Shown in pieces: positions 18,738 to 29,393 of a stretch of 63,746 bases of DNA. Below the pieces are notes generated by a model. That model saw only the letters and a list, made by a program, of their open reading frames with translations. It was not told the origin of the DNA and made no database searches. The stretch is from the NCBI GenBank assembly GCA_024227475.1, contig JAAEUI010000611.1:1-63746 (forward strand), read 5' to 3'. Origin of the DNA: Paracoccaceae bacterium (GTDB lineage Bacteria > Pseudomonadota > Alphaproteobacteria > Rhodobacterales > Rhodobacteraceae). A program made the translations under genes and the position numbers. How positions within the stretch are numbered: the stretch's first letter is position 1; each line of letters opens with the position of its first letter.

Positions 18738-19912
18738 ATCCTTTTTAGTACCGCCAAGAAGAAACCATCGCCCGGGTCTTGAAGGGAATACCGTTTTTGC
18801 ATCGTCGGCGCCCAACTTGTCCTGCCCTTCAGAAAGCCCGCTATTTGATCTTCATTCTCGCAGGTCAATACCGAACAGGTGACATACGCCAAATATCCTG
18901 TTTCATTTACCAGATTCTCCGCCGTTTCAAGAAGGCGTTTTTGGGTCTGGCAAAGCTCTGCCAACGACGCGGAACTCAGCTTCCACTTACCCTCTGGATT
19001 ACGTCTCCAGGCACCGGACCCTGAGCAGGGAACATCAATTAAAACAAAATCATACAGCCTGTTCTTTACGTCTTGAGCGTCGGATTCCAATTTGACACTG
19101 GCACCCGCCCGCTGCGCCCGTTCACGCAGTTGCTCCAGTCGTGCCGCACTGATGTCATGGGCAAAGATTTCCGCCTCAGGTGCAAGCGCGGCCATAGCCA
19201 GGGTTTTGCCACCGCCGCCCGCACATAAATCCAGGACAATTCGCGCGTCATCCAATGGCAGGTCAGCAATCACAGCCTGTGAGGCAGCGTCCTGAAGCTC
19301 AACCAGGCCTTTTTTGTAGGCTTCAGAGCCAGAAACCCGGCGGGGGTTTTGCATTACCCTCAGGGCAGTTGGCGAATTATCCACCTGCTGTGTCACAACC
19401 CCGGCATCGCACAACTGCTTTTGGGCAGTCGGCAGGTCCCCTTTGATAAGATTGACCCTCAAATCAACCGGCGCCCGGGATTTTAGTGCTTTGATTGCAT
19501 TTTCGAAGGTGTCCTTCAAGGAATTTCGAAACGGTTCTAAAAGCCAATCTGGCAAGTTAGCAATTACGGCGTCAGGCGTCGGAGGTGTTGGTGTTTCCAG
19601 CGCCGTCAACTCAACTGCACTCATTGAATAAGGAGCATATCCTTTACCGGAAAATATTTCTTTTAATTCAACGCCCTGATCTAAACAATGGCCGATTGCC
19701 AGAGCGCGACCGCCCTGCCCGCCCGCAGACCACTGATAGGACCGCAGGTTTCGCAAACAGTCAAAAGTGATGTCTCTTACCGCCGCGCGATCTTTTGACC
19801 CCGCATAACGGTTGCGCCGGGCCCAGTTTGACAGGATCTTTTCAACTGGACCACCAGCCAGAAACGCGTCTAACACAGTTATGGCAGCAGCATATCGGGC
19901 AGCGGGCGTCAT
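18734..19912 (-). CDS. RsmB/NOP2-family rRNA m5C methyltransferase
   Basis: A 392-residue SAM-dependent RNA methylase. The N-terminus is NusB-like (SNWARRNRYAGSKDRAAVRDITFDCLR), the catalytic Rossmann domain has VLDLCAGGGGKTLAMA near residue 215, and the two catalytic positions are IDVPCSGSGAWRRNPEGKW and YVTCSVLTCEN. It probably methylates a cytosine in 16S rRNA, though the exact site is not readable. It ends only six bases before guaB's far end. Its TAG stop lies in a TTAGAGC repeat end. Confidence 0.93.
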   Translation of the reverse strand: MTPAARYAAAITVLDAFLAGGPVEKILSNWARRNRYAGSKDRAAVRDITFDCLRNLRSYQWSAGGQGGRALAIGHCLDQGVELKEIFSGKGYAPYSMSAVELTALETPTPPTPDAVIANLPDWLLEPFRNSLKDTFENAIKALKSRAPVDLRVNLIKGDLPTAQKQLCDAGVVTQQVDNSPTALRVMQNPRRVSGSEAYKKGLVELQDAASQAVIADLPLDDARIVLDLCAGGGGKTLAMAALAPEAEIFAHDISAARLEQLRERAQRAGASVKLESDAQDVKNRLYDFVLIDVPCSGSGAWRRNPEGKWKLSSASLAELCQTQKRLLETAENLVNETGYLAYVTCSVLTCENEDQIAGFLKGRTSWAPTMQKRYSLQDPGDGFFLAVLKRI

Positions 19913-19918
19913 ACCGGA

Positions 19919-21674
<1,756 letters not shown>

Positions 21675-22637
21675 ATGGGCACACACGGATATGAGGGCGG
21701 TCGACTTGATTTGCCCTTCGTCGGCATCGCCACATTTGCCAAAAAGCCCTATGTGGAGGATTGGAATGCCATCTCCGCAGATGTGGCAGTCATCGGGGCG
21801 CCGTTTGATTTTGGCGTTCAGTATCGCTCTGGTGCACGCTTTGGGCCGCGCGCGATACGCGAGGCTTCGACGCTGTTTTCCTTTGGCCACGCAGGTGCTT
21901 ATGACCACGAAGACGATGCGACGTATCTCGGAGCGGATGTGCGGATTGTCGATATGGGCGACGCTGATATCGTTCACACCGATACAAACCAGTCACACGC
22001 CAATATTGAGTTTGCCGTTCGCAAAGCACTGGCCGCCGGTGCCCTCCCTGTCACAATTGGTGGTGATCACTCGGTAAATATTCCCTGCATAAACGCCTTT
22101 GATGATCACGGAGACTTCCACATCCTGCAAATCGACGCCCATCTTGATTTCGTCGATGAACGCCACGGAGTACGTTTCGGTCATGGCAACCCAATGCGGC
22201 GCGCGGCTGAAAAGCCTTACGTGACTGGCCTGTCGCAGTATGGCATCCGCAACGTGTCTTCGACTGCAAAAGAGGGCTATGACGATGCGCGTAAGATGGG
22301 CTCAGACATCCTGTCTGTCCGTCAAATCCGTAAAATCGGCTCTGTTGCCGCAGCCAAGCGTATTCCGCCGGAGGCAAAGGTTTATGTCACGATCGACATT
22401 GACGCCTTCTGCCCCTCAATCGCACCTGGTACAGGCACGCCATCACACGGTGGCTTTCTCTATTACGAGGTTCTGGAGTTGCTACAGCAGGTGGCTCAGG
22501 ACCACGAGGTTATCGGAATTGATCTCGTCGAGGTTGCCCCGGACTATGACCCAACCGGCGGCACTTCTGTTCTGGCGGCGCAACTGCTGTTGAACTTCCT
22601 TGGGTTCATTTTTCATGCGCGTTCCGCCCAGGAATAA
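21675..22637 (+). CDS. Agmatinase-family ureohydrolase
   Basis: A 320-residue manganese enzyme of the arginase/agmatinase family, which splits urea from a guanidino compound. The metal-binding motifs are GGDHSVNIP, QIDAHLDFVDE and TIDIDAFCPSIAPGTGTPS. The start is ATG at 21675 with CCGGAGG four bases upstream. Agmatine is the default substrate, but the family also includes guanidinobutyrase, guanidinopropionase and others, which cannot be told apart by eye. The aminotransferase three bases downstream suggests further catabolism of the amine product or a linked amino acid. Confidence 0.9.
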   Translation: MGTHGYEGGRLDLPFVGIATFAKKPYVEDWNAISADVAVIGAPFDFGVQYRSGARFGPRAIREASTLFSFGHAGAYDHEDDATYLGADVRIVDMGDADIVHTDTNQSHANIEFAVRKALAAGALPVTIGGDHSVNIPCINAFDDHGDFHILQIDAHLDFVDERHGVRFGHGNPMRRAAEKPYVTGLSQYGIRNVSSTAKEGYDDARKMGSDILSVRQIRKIGSVAAAKRIPPEAKVYVTIDIDAFCPSIAPGTGTPSHGGFLYYEVLELLQQVAQDHEVIGIDLVEVAPDYDPTGGTSVLAAQLLLNFLGFIFHARSAQE

Positions 22638-22640
22638 ACC

Positions 22641-23552
22641 ATGACCGATCTCTCCAACGGTGCCGCCTGGATGGAAGGCAAAATCATCCCCATTTCGGAG
22701 GCAAAAATCGGTGTCACGGACTGGGGACTGACGCGCTCTGACATAACGTATGACGTGGTCCACGTCTGGGAGGGTTCCTTTTTTCGCCTTCCCGACTACC
22801 TTGACAGGTTCGAATCCTCAATTACCAAGCTCCGGCTTGATATTCCGCAATCCCGTCAGGAAATAACCGACATTCTGCATGACATGGTGGCAACCTCCGG
22901 ACTGCGCTCGGCTTATGTTTCCATGGTGGCCAGCCGTGGCACCCCAATAGTACCCGGTACCCGCGATCCCCGCGCCTGCAAAAACCACTTTTTCGCCTGG
23001 GTTGTTCCGTTTGTCCGGGTCATCCCACAAGACGTGGCAGAACGGGGAGCGCATATCCAACTTGCGACCGCATCCAGACGCATTTCGCCAAGCAGCGTTG
23101 ATCCGACAGTCAAGAATTATCATTGGGGTGATATGACACGGGCGCTGTTTGACGCGCTTGACTCCGGCTTTGACTCCACGGCGCTGCTCGATGAAAACGG
23201 CCACATCACCGAGGGCCCGGGCTTTAATATTTTCGCAGTTATCGATGGAGTTGTTGTAACCCCGAAATCCGGAGTGCTGGAGGGGATCACCCGCAAAACT
23301 GTTCTCGAGATATCTGCTGAACTGGGCCTTCCCTGCGCCACCAGAGGCATTTCGGCGCAGGAGTTTCTCAATGCTGAGGAGGTTTTTACCGCGACAACTG
23401 CTGGCGGACCGGTGGCTGTGACGCGTGTGAACAACCGGATCCTCGGCAACGATGCCCCGGGAAACACAACGCACCAAGTGATCGAAGCTTATTGGGACTG
23501 GCACAAACGGCCAGAGCTTACCCAACCAATCAACTATCGGAGTTTTGTATGA
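22641..23552 (+). CDS. Class IV aminotransferase (branched-chain/D-amino acid type)
   Basis: A 303-residue PLP enzyme of fold type IV. The PLP lysine is K158 in VDPTVKNYHWGDMTRAL, and the C-terminal EEVFTATTAGGPVAVTRV loop is the family's substrate/phosphate site. Substrate choice between branched-chain amino acids, D-alanine or 4-amino-4-deoxychorismate is not certain; the N-terminal GLTRSDITYDVVHVWEGSFFRL leans to the BCAT-like group. It is tightly linked to the upstream agmatinase, so a role with guanidino or amine-derived amino acids is possible. Confidence 0.87.
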   Translation: MTDLSNGAAWMEGKIIPISEAKIGVTDWGLTRSDITYDVVHVWEGSFFRLPDYLDRFESSITKLRLDIPQSRQEITDILHDMVATSGLRSAYVSMVASRGTPIVPGTRDPRACKNHFFAWVVPFVRVIPQDVAERGAHIQLATASRRISPSSVDPTVKNYHWGDMTRALFDALDSGFDSTALLDENGHITEGPGFNIFAVIDGVVVTPKSGVLEGITRKTVLEISAELGLPCATRGISAQEFLNAEEVFTATTAGGPVAVTRVNNRILGNDAPGNTTHQVIEAYWDWHKRPELTQPINYRSFV

Positions 23553-23683
23553 CAGGCACGCTGGCCCTAGTTGACCAATTGGGTGCTGAACGCGGGGGCG
23601 ATGAAGTGTTTGTCATAACCAAGCCCACCCAACGACTTTTAAAAACACACCCTATGGCATTGAATATGTAGCAAGATTATCAG

Positions 23684-24097
23684 ATGACGCCTCATGAAAT
23701 AATAAAACAGTTGAATCTCCAAGCCCATCCTGAAGGCGGCTGGTTCACCGAAACCTGGCGCGATGGTTCGCTGCCCCGCGCCACTGGCACTGCTATTTAT
23801 TTCCTGCTTGAGAAGGACCAGACGAGCCACTGGCACAAGGTTGATGCGACCGAAATCTGGCACTGGTACGCCGGGCACCCGATGGAACTGCGTATTCACG
23901 AAAATGGCGCCACGCGGACAGAGTTGCTCGGGCCAGACCTTTGCACTGGGCAAAGGCCTCAGGTGATTGTGCCAACCCACGCATGGCAGTCCTCGGTTCC
24001 GATAGGTGGGTGGGTGCTTGTTGGCTGTACCGTCAGCCCCGGCTTCGAGTTCTCCGGCTTCAAGCTGGCACCTCCTGATTGGAAGCCGATGGGATAG
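23684..24097 (+). CDS. Cupin family protein (DUF985)
   Basis: A 137-residue single-domain cupin. The family motifs HPEGGWFTETWR, AIYFLLEKDQTSHWHKVDATEIWHWYAG and the late GWVLVGCTVSPGFEF place it in DUF985. Members may be epimerases or metal-dependent enzymes; the function is unknown. Two His in SHWHKVDATEIWHWY could bind metal. It follows the aminotransferase after a 131-base gap, and is followed by repeat copy A. Confidence 0.9.
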   Translation: MTPHEIIKQLNLQAHPEGGWFTETWRDGSLPRATGTAIYFLLEKDQTSHWHKVDATEIWHWYAGHPMELRIHENGATRTELLGPDLCTGQRPQVIVPTHAWQSSVPIGGWVLVGCTVSPGFEFSGFKLAPPDWKPMG

Positions 24098-24156
24098 TCA
24101 GAGATCACAAGGGGTTGTTTTGAAAACGTGAATCAAGAATACCAAACAGGAGCACC

Positions 24157-24273
24157 TTAGAGCGTATCTCGTCTAATTGGATTCACAAAGGAATCGAGAT
24201 ACGCAACAACGTCAGATACTTAACCCGGCATTTCCAATTCAATCTGAAACCGATTAAATTGGAAATGCTCTAA
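24157..24273 (+). repeat. TTAGAGC repeat, long copy A (117 bp)
   Basis: Bounded by TTAGAGCG and GCTCTAA. Two hairpins: a left 10-bp stem GCGTATCTCG/CGAGATACGC and a right 12-bp stem GCATTTCCAATT/AATTGGAAATGC, joined by AACAACGTCAGATACTTAAC. Nearly identical copies are at 28657-28773 (inverted) and 46517-46633. It fills the convergent gap between the cupin gene and rlmE. Confidence 0.95.
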
Positions 24274-24301
24274 CCGCTTGGTTCGAGCTCCCTTTTGTCG
24301 G

Positions 24302-25009
24302 TTAACCCCGAAATCCGGTGGCCACGACAAATTTCTCCGAACTGTCAGACCGGCTCGCTGGTGGCTTCACATTCGCCACTTTCGTGAATTTCTGCTTGAG
24401 AACGCGTTGCAGATCGCCCTCTGCACCACCGGCCAGAACCTTGGCGACAAATGTGCCGCCTTCGTCCAGCACATCAAAGGCGAAATAGGCCGCTGCCTCG
24501 CACAGCGCCATGATGCGCAAGTGATCGGTTTGCTTGTGCCCGGAGGACGCGGCGGCCATGTCCGACATCACTACATCGGCCTTCCCGCCAAGCCAGCCCT
24601 TGACCTTCACATCTGCTTCGTCTTCCAGAAAATCGAGCACGTGCAGCTCTGCGCCCGGTATCGGATCAATTTCCTGTAAATCAATCCCAAGAACTGTCCC
24701 AACGCGCTTCCCCGGTTTATCATCAAGCGCGTTTACCCGCTTCACCGCGATCTGACACCACCCACCCGGGGCGCAACCCAGATCAACAACCCTGGCACCC
24801 GGCACAAGAAAACGAAATTTATCGTCCAGTTCCAGTATCTTGTAGGCCGCACGTCCACGATAACCGTCTTTCTGGGCCATTTGTACATAGGGATCGTTCA
24901 GCTGCCGCTCCAGCCAGCGGGTTGATGACAATCGCCGCCCCTTGGCGCTTTTGACCCGCACGCGCAAATCGCGCTGCCCGCGCCCGGAAGATTTCTTCTC
25001 GTTTGGCAT
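24302..25009 (-). CDS. rlmE: 23S rRNA (uridine-2'-O-)-methyltransferase RlmE/FtsJ
   Basis: A 235-residue FtsJ-family methylase acting on U2552 of 23S rRNA in the late 50S subunit. Motif I is [15 protein letters not shown], the catalytic aspartate is in VVMSDMAA, and the second catalytic lysine in GGTFVAKVL. The start has the usual basic N-terminus. The gene begins one base after the ppx stop, so both form an operon. Confidence 0.96.
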   Translation of the reverse strand: MPNEKKSSGRGQRDLRVRVKSAKGRRLSSTRWLERQLNDPYVQMAQKDGYRGRAAYKILELDDKFRFLVPGARVVDLGCAPGGWCQIAVKRVNALDDKPGKRVGTVLGIDLQEIDPIPGAELHVLDFLEDEADVKVKGWLGGKADVVMSDMAAASSGHKQTDHLRIMALCEAAAYFAFDVLDEGGTFVAKVLAGGAEGDLQRVLKQKFTKVANVKPPASRSDSSEKFVVATGFRG

Positions 25010-25010
25010 A

Positions 25011-26135
25011 TCAGCTCGGCCTTACTTCCCACACGCCAGCCGCGGACATCTGGCTGTACAACAGCCCTTCGCGCAGGCCCCGATCTGCCACGGTCAGCTG
25101 CCCGGACGGCCAAACCCGCAGGATTGCCTGCAGGATTGCCGCACCCGACATGATCAACTCGTGCCGATCCGATCCGATGCACGGGGCATTTCGCCGACCC
25201 TCCGGCCCAATTGACAGATAACGTTTCACCACCGTGTCAATTTCCTGCTTGCACATGGAAATTCCATCCACCTTGCACCGCTCATACCGCGAAAGACCCA
25301 AATGCGAAGCGGCAACAGTTGTCACGGTTCCCGAAGTCCCGATGATCTGGAATCGGCTGCACAGGCCTTCGCGCGAAAACACAGGTGGCAGGAACTCGTC
25401 GATCTGTTCCTCAAAAAAGCACGACATAAGGGCGAATTTTGCGCAATCTTCCTCAACATCGGCAAACATGTCCTTTAACGTCGCAACACCCATCGGCACG
25501 GATTTCCAGTCGACCACTTTGGCAGCATTCGTTTTCAGCGCCGCGTCAAGTTTCTTATCACACAGCTCCAGCCGGACCATCGCCTGCGCCCGCTCCTGTG
25601 CTGAAACCTCACTCAGGTCCAGCCACACAAGTTCAGTCGAACCGCCGCCAATATCAACGATCAGTAACTGATCCACCGCATCACCCAAATGCGGCGCACA
25701 ACTAACCACTGCCAGCCGCGCCTCTTCTGAAGGTTCAATGATTTCCAGATCTAGCCCAGTCTCACGCTTCACCAGATTGACGAAGCTCTGGCCGTTTTCG
25801 GCCCGCCGGCAGGCCTCTGTCGCCACAAGCCGCGAATGTTGAACCCCATGTTGCTTTAACTTTTTACCACAGACCCGCAGCGCCCCGAGTGTGCGCTTGA
25901 TAGCTGAAGGCGCAAGCGTACCAAACTTCTCCAGCCCGGCTCCCAGATGCACCGGTTTTGAAAACGCATCGATAACCTGGAATTCCTGCCCGTCCGGGCG
26001 CGCAATCAGCATCCGGCACGAATTTGTGCCCAGATCAAGCGCCGCAAACAGTGGGACGCTGCCGTTATGAGGCCGCGTTACCCGATTTTTTCCGCTCCGG
26101 CCCGCATGGGACCGGCTACTTTTGTTGGCTCGCAT
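25011..26135 (-). CDS. ppx: Exopolyphosphatase / pppGpp phosphohydrolase
   Basis: A 374-residue ASKHA-fold phosphatase of the Ppx/GppA family that degrades polyphosphate or pppGpp. Phosphate-binding motifs appear as [41 protein letters not shown] and ISGAA-like MSGAAILQ. It is shorter than E. coli Ppx, lacking the C-terminal HD-like domain, as is common in alphaproteobacteria. Followed by rlmE. Which of the two substrates dominates cannot be judged here. Confidence 0.93.
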   Translation of the reverse strand: MRANKSSRSHAGRSGKNRVTRPHNGSVPLFAALDLGTNSCRMLIARPDGQEFQVIDAFSKPVHLGAGLEKFGTLAPSAIKRTLGALRVCGKKLKQHGVQHSRLVATEACRRAENGQSFVNLVKRETGLDLEIIEPSEEARLAVVSCAPHLGDAVDQLLIVDIGGGSTELVWLDLSEVSAQERAQAMVRLELCDKKLDAALKTNAAKVVDWKSVPMGVATLKDMFADVEEDCAKFALMSCFFEEQIDEFLPPVFSREGLCSRFQIIGTSGTVTTVAASHLGLSRYERCKVDGISMCKQEIDTVVKRYLSIGPEGRRNAPCIGSDRHELIMSGAAILQAILRVWPSGQLTVADRGLREGLLYSQMSAAGVWEVRPS

Positions 26136-26312
26136 AAGCTTGCACCAAATTCCGTTACCCCAAAAGTAGTCCTGACCGGTAAATTATTCAAGAAAGTTGT
26201 GCCCGAAGGCGCCATAGTGTTTTTGTGTCGCATATATTCCGAGCCAAGTCGAAAATGAGCCGCTGCTTTCTGGTGGAAACACGTAGAAAAGCCCAGCAAG
26301 AGGATTCTGAAC

Positions 26313-26621
26313 ATGCCTGATGTCACTGTAGTTTACTGGCGCGATATTCCTGCTCAGGTCATCGTCGGCAAAGGTCGCCGCGGTGCTAAGGTGCCGTTGC
26401 CAGTGCGGTTCGAACAAGCGATTGACCGCTGCGCGATGAAAACTGGCGCTCGGGACACTGAATCTTATCTTGCAGAATGGCGTAAAGCAGAGCCCTATAG
26501 TGTTGACGGCGAACAGATGGACATCGCACAACAGGAAGCGGCAAAGCTTGACGCTGATTATAACGCAACCCGGATCAGAGACCTGATTGATAATGATGGT
26601 TGGTCCACCAAAAAGGGCTAA
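26313..26621 (+). CDS. Virulence-factor family protein (PF13769)
   Basis: A 102-residue protein. It begins MPDVTVVYWRDIPAQVIVGKGRRGAK and contains RFEQAIDRCAMK, matching a small alphaproteobacterial family named only as 'virulence factor'. No function is known. In related genomes it accompanies MetF-like and corrinoid methyltransferase genes, as it does here, so a one-carbon link is more likely than virulence. GAGGA lies just upstream of the ATG. The stop is 25 bases before the MetF-like start. Confidence 0.8.
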   Translation: MPDVTVVYWRDIPAQVIVGKGRRGAKVPLPVRFEQAIDRCAMKTGARDTESYLAEWRKAEPYSVDGEQMDIAQQEAAKLDADYNATRIRDLIDNDGWSTKKG

Positions 26622-26646
26622 GGCCCTCTTACAAAGGTTATTGCCG

Positions 26647-27573
26647 ATGGCACTGCTGAAATTTGCGCGCAAGTCCCAGGAGGTTGCGCCGGTATCGCCG
26701 AATTTGGAAGCTTTTCTAAAGGGTTACTCGATTGAGGTTATGCCCCGGACCGCTGCCAAGATCGAAGATTTCCGTGATCTTCTGCCAAGTGGGACCCGGG
26801 TTTACGTCGCCCATATCGAAGGCACTCCGATCGAAGAGATGGTCGACACGGCCAAACGTCTGGCTGGTGAAGGATACGACGTGATGCCCCATTTTCCGGC
26901 ACGCATCATCAAGGATAAAGCAACGCTTGGTGACTGGATCGCCCGCTATCAGGGCGAGGCGGACGTCAATCAGGCGCTGCTGCTGGCCGGTGGCGTGGAC
27001 AAACCGCATGGCGATTTCCACTGCTCCATGCAACTGCTGGAAACCGGCCTGTTTGACAAGGCGGGTTTCACCCATCTGCACACTGCTGGTCACCCGGAAG
27101 TCAACACCGACATCGACCCGGACGGCAGCCGTAAGAATGTGAATGCAGCCCTCAGTTGGAAGCAGGAATTCTCCAAACGAACTGATGCTCAAATGGCACT
27201 GGCAACCCAATTCTGCTTTGAAAGCAAGCCGGTGATCGAATGGGCAAACAGCCTCGCTGAAATGGGCGTCGACATCCCGGTCCATATTGGCATAGCCGGC
27301 CCGGCCAAACTGCAGACCATGATCAAATTCGCAATCGCCTGTGGCGTCGGCCCGTCTTTGCGTGTACTCCAGCGCCGGGCGAAAGACGTCACAAAACTGT
27401 TGCTGCCGTTTGAGCCCACCGACATCCTGTCCGAACTGGCGGACCACAAAGCCGCCAACCCGGACTTCAACATTGGCCAGGTGCATTTTTTCCCGCTCGG
27501 CGGCATCAAAACCAACGCCACCTGGGCAATCAACAACGGCGGCGCCTCCGGCGTTCCGGCATCACAAGAATAA
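26647..27573 (+). CDS. Methylenetetrahydrofolate reductase-like protein
   Basis: A 308-residue MetF-family (flavin-dependent TIM-barrel) protein, inferred from motifs such as VYVAHIEGTPIEEMVDTAKRL, LLLAGGVDKPHGDF, HTAGHPEVNTDID and VHIGIAGPAKLQTMIKFA. MetF interconverts methyl-THF and methylene-THF. It starts at an ATG in frame with an earlier ATG that would add 20 poor residues. Its neighbour is a methyl-THF:corrinoid methyltransferase, so this enzyme probably runs in the oxidative direction, moving methyl groups from demethylation into the C1 pool. It differs from biosynthetic MetF in sequence and context. Confidence 0.87.
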   Translation: MALLKFARKSQEVAPVSPNLEAFLKGYSIEVMPRTAAKIEDFRDLLPSGTRVYVAHIEGTPIEEMVDTAKRLAGEGYDVMPHFPARIIKDKATLGDWIARYQGEADVNQALLLAGGVDKPHGDFHCSMQLLETGLFDKAGFTHLHTAGHPEVNTDIDPDGSRKNVNAALSWKQEFSKRTDAQMALATQFCFESKPVIEWANSLAEMGVDIPVHIGIAGPAKLQTMIKFAIACGVGPSLRVLQRRAKDVTKLLLPFEPTDILSELADHKAANPDFNIGQVHFFPLGGIKTNATWAINNGGASGVPASQE

Positions 27574-27585
27574 AGGCCCGCAGGC

Positions 27586-28650
27586 ATGACACAAACAGTT
27601 GTCGAATCCAAAACCAAAACCGCCATCATCGGCTTTGACCAGCCGTTCTGTGTGATCGGCGAGCGGATCAACCCAACCGGGCGCAGGAAACTGGCTGCCG
27701 AACTGGAAGCCGGTGACTTTTCGACCGTTGAAAAGGACGCCGTCGCGCAGGCTGCCGCCGGTGCTACAATTCTCGATATCAACGCAGGCGTTGTCTATAA
27801 TTCCAACCCCAATCCCAACGAGACCGAGCCACCGCTGATGCGCAAGGTTGTCGAACTGGTTCAGGGGTTGGTGGATATGCCTTTGTGCATCGACAGTTCG
27901 GTTTCCGGCGCGCTGCAGGCAGGTCTCGAAGCCGCCGAAGGCCGCCCGCTGCTGAACTCGGTCACCGGAGAAGAAGAAAAGCTGGAAATGGTGCTGCCGC
28001 TGGTCAAAAAATACAACGTCCCGGTAGTCGCTATTTCCAACGACGACACCGGCATTTCCGAAGACCCGGACGTGCGTTTTGAGGTCGCCAAGAAAATCGT
28101 CCAGCGCGCCGCCGATTTCGGCATCCCAGCCAACGACATCGTGGTTGACCCGCTGGTCATGCCGGTCGGTGCGATGGCAACCGCTGGCCTTCAGGTGTTC
28201 GCTCTGGTGCGGCGTCTGCGCGAAGAACTGGGCGTGAACACCACTTGCGGAGCGTCCAACATTTCTTTCGGCCTGCCCAATCGCCACGGCATCAACAACG
28301 CGTTTTTGCCCATGGCGATGGCTGCTGGTATGACCTCGGCGATCATGAACCCCGTCGCCCTGCCCATTGGGCCAAAGAAACTCGACGAAAAAAGAGCCGA
28401 GCTCGCCGCCGCCGGAATCATCGTTCCTGACGATATCGACCCGGAAGTTCTGGCCAACATCACCGGCATGGGCTCGACCCAGCCCCGCGCAGGCAAGGAA
28501 ATGGAAGCCATTCGCGCTGCCAACTTCCTGACCAACAACGACCCGCACGGGGCGAACTGGATACAGTTTAACAAGCCACCGGTCAAAGCAGGTGAGGCCG
28601 AGGCCGGCGCCCGAGGACGCCGCGCTGGCGGGCGCCGGCGGCGGGCGTAA
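27586..28650 (+). CDS. Methyltetrahydrofolate:corrinoid methyltransferase (MtgA-like)
   Basis: A 354-residue pterin-binding TIM-barrel protein related to dihydropteroate synthase and to MetH/AcsE methyltransferase domains. Evidence is the FCVIGERINPTGRRKLAAEL start, ATILDINAGVVYN, DSSVSGALQAGL and PLVMPVGA motifs. It transfers methyl groups between a methyl-corrinoid and THF. A corrinoid protein and a methyl-donor enzyme (MttB/MtgB type) would be needed and neither is in the window. The C-terminus ends in a basic GRRAGGRRRRA tail, beyond the catalytic domain. Thirteen bases after the MetF-like gene, so the two are co-transcribed. Confidence 0.86.
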   Translation: MTQTVVESKTKTAIIGFDQPFCVIGERINPTGRRKLAAELEAGDFSTVEKDAVAQAAAGATILDINAGVVYNSNPNPNETEPPLMRKVVELVQGLVDMPLCIDSSVSGALQAGLEAAEGRPLLNSVTGEEEKLEMVLPLVKKYNVPVVAISNDDTGISEDPDVRFEVAKKIVQRAADFGIPANDIVVDPLVMPVGAMATAGLQVFALVRRLREELGVNTTCGASNISFGLPNRHGINNAFLPMAMAAGMTSAIMNPVALPIGPKKLDEKRAELAAAGIIVPDDIDPEVLANITGMGSTQPRAGKEMEAIRAANFLTNNDPHGANWIQFNKPPVKAGEAEAGARGRRAGGRRRRA

Positions 28651-28656
28651 TATTCG

Positions 28657-28773
28657 TTAGAGCGTTTCCAATTTAATCGGTTTCAGATTGAATTGGAAAC
28701 GCCGGGTTAAGTATCTGATGTTGTTGCATATCTCGATTCCCTTGTGAATCCAGTTAGACGAGATACGCTCTAA
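28657..28773 (-). repeat. TTAGAGC repeat, long copy B (117 bp, inverted)
   Basis: Reverse complement of copy A, same length, about 6% different. In the right stem the A-T pair next to the base is replaced by G-C on both arms (GCGTTTCCAATT/AATTGGAAACGC), a compensatory change. One arm of the left stem has a G-U variation. It lies directly after the methyltransferase stop. Confidence 0.95.
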
Positions 28774-28787
28774 GGTGCAGCGACTTG

Positions 28788-28820
28788 AAACGCTCCGATG
28801 AAAGCTGGAGCGTTTTTTTT
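28788..28820 (+). terminator. Rho-independent terminator
   Basis: Stem AAACGCTCC / GGAGCGTTT with a ten-base loop followed by eight T. It ends the virulence-factor/MetF/MtgA transcript after repeat copy B. Confidence 0.85.
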
Positions 28821-28850
28821 AGGCCGGTTTGAGCCCAAAGTGACCAAACC

Positions 28851-28875
28851 AAAACAAAACAAAACAAAACAAAAC
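28851..28875. repeat. (AAAAC)5 tandem repeat
   Basis: Five exact AAAAC units directly after the terminator. Such short pentanucleotide arrays may change length by slippage. No gene is entered by it; the nearest is the orphan gene whose 3' end is 21 bases away. Confidence 0.9.
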
Positions 28876-28895
28876 ACTTCGAAAATTGGCTAGAG

Positions 28896-29270
28896 CTAAT
28901 GTTTTAGTACAATGGAGGCTACCGCTTCGTAGGCTTTGGAAACTGGCATTGAGAAGACGCTCGCTTTCCCTTGGTCAAATGCCATGCGCCACTTGGAGTA
29001 ACCCTTCTCAAAGTCCGGTCCTAGAGCCACGTTGTCCTTTGCCAGTTTTAAGCCACTTGTATGAAATGCGCTTTCAAAAATAGGGATGTGATCGACTTTA
29101 GGCCATCCAGCATTTTTGGCTTCCGGATGAGGAACAATACATAGAGATACAATTTGAGATTCCTCATCAACCTCAGAAAAGAAGTCCAATTTCCCAACAA
29201 TGCACATGAGTGGCGGTGCAGAACCAACCGCACTGCAAACCCAAGCTTGGCCCAATTTCAAAGAATCCAT
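28896..29270 (-). CDS. Hypothetical protein (orphan)
   Basis: A 124-residue protein that I do not recognise. It is lower in GC than the neighbours and lacks signal peptide or transmembrane segments. Residues such as LGQAWVCSAVGSAPPLMCIVGKLDFF and CIVPHPEAKNAGWPKVDHIPIFESAF suggest a compact globular fold, perhaps with three Cys. It sits between repeat copy B, the AAAAC array and the cytochrome P460 gene, and splits the corrinoid module. The composition and position are consistent with acquired DNA. A small secreted or immunity-like protein is possible but nothing proves it. Confidence 0.6.
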   Translation of the reverse strand: MDSLKLGQAWVCSAVGSAPPLMCIVGKLDFFSEVDEESQIVSLCIVPHPEAKNAGWPKVDHIPIFESAFHTSGLKLAKDNVALGPDFEKGYSKWRMAFDQGKASVFSMPVSKAYEAVASIVLKH

Positions 29271-29344
29271 CGTTTTAGTTTCGGTATTTATTATTCTTCA
29301 GTCAACGGCAGCTTTGTCCCCGCTCAGCCGACATTTACTTCCAT

Positions 29345-29372
29345 AAAAAAACGGCCCCCGAAGAGGCCGCTT
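29345..29372 (-). terminator. Rho-independent terminator after cytochrome P460
   Basis: On the minus strand, GCGGCC, a loop rich in C/T/G, GGCCGT and then six T. It follows the cytochrome P460 gene stop by about 20 bases. Confidence 0.8.
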
Positions 29373-29393
29373 TCCTGCACCCATGCTACTCAA

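Noticed and set aside
23549-23662. 37-codon frame overlapping the aminotransferase stop (ATGA)
   Set aside because: Coupled start is attractive, but the product has no conserved look and ends within repeat-free spacer; probably chance.
27562-28548. 328-codon frame antisense to the methyltransferase
   Set aside because: It is the shadow of a well-supported gene; composition is His/Arg-rich.
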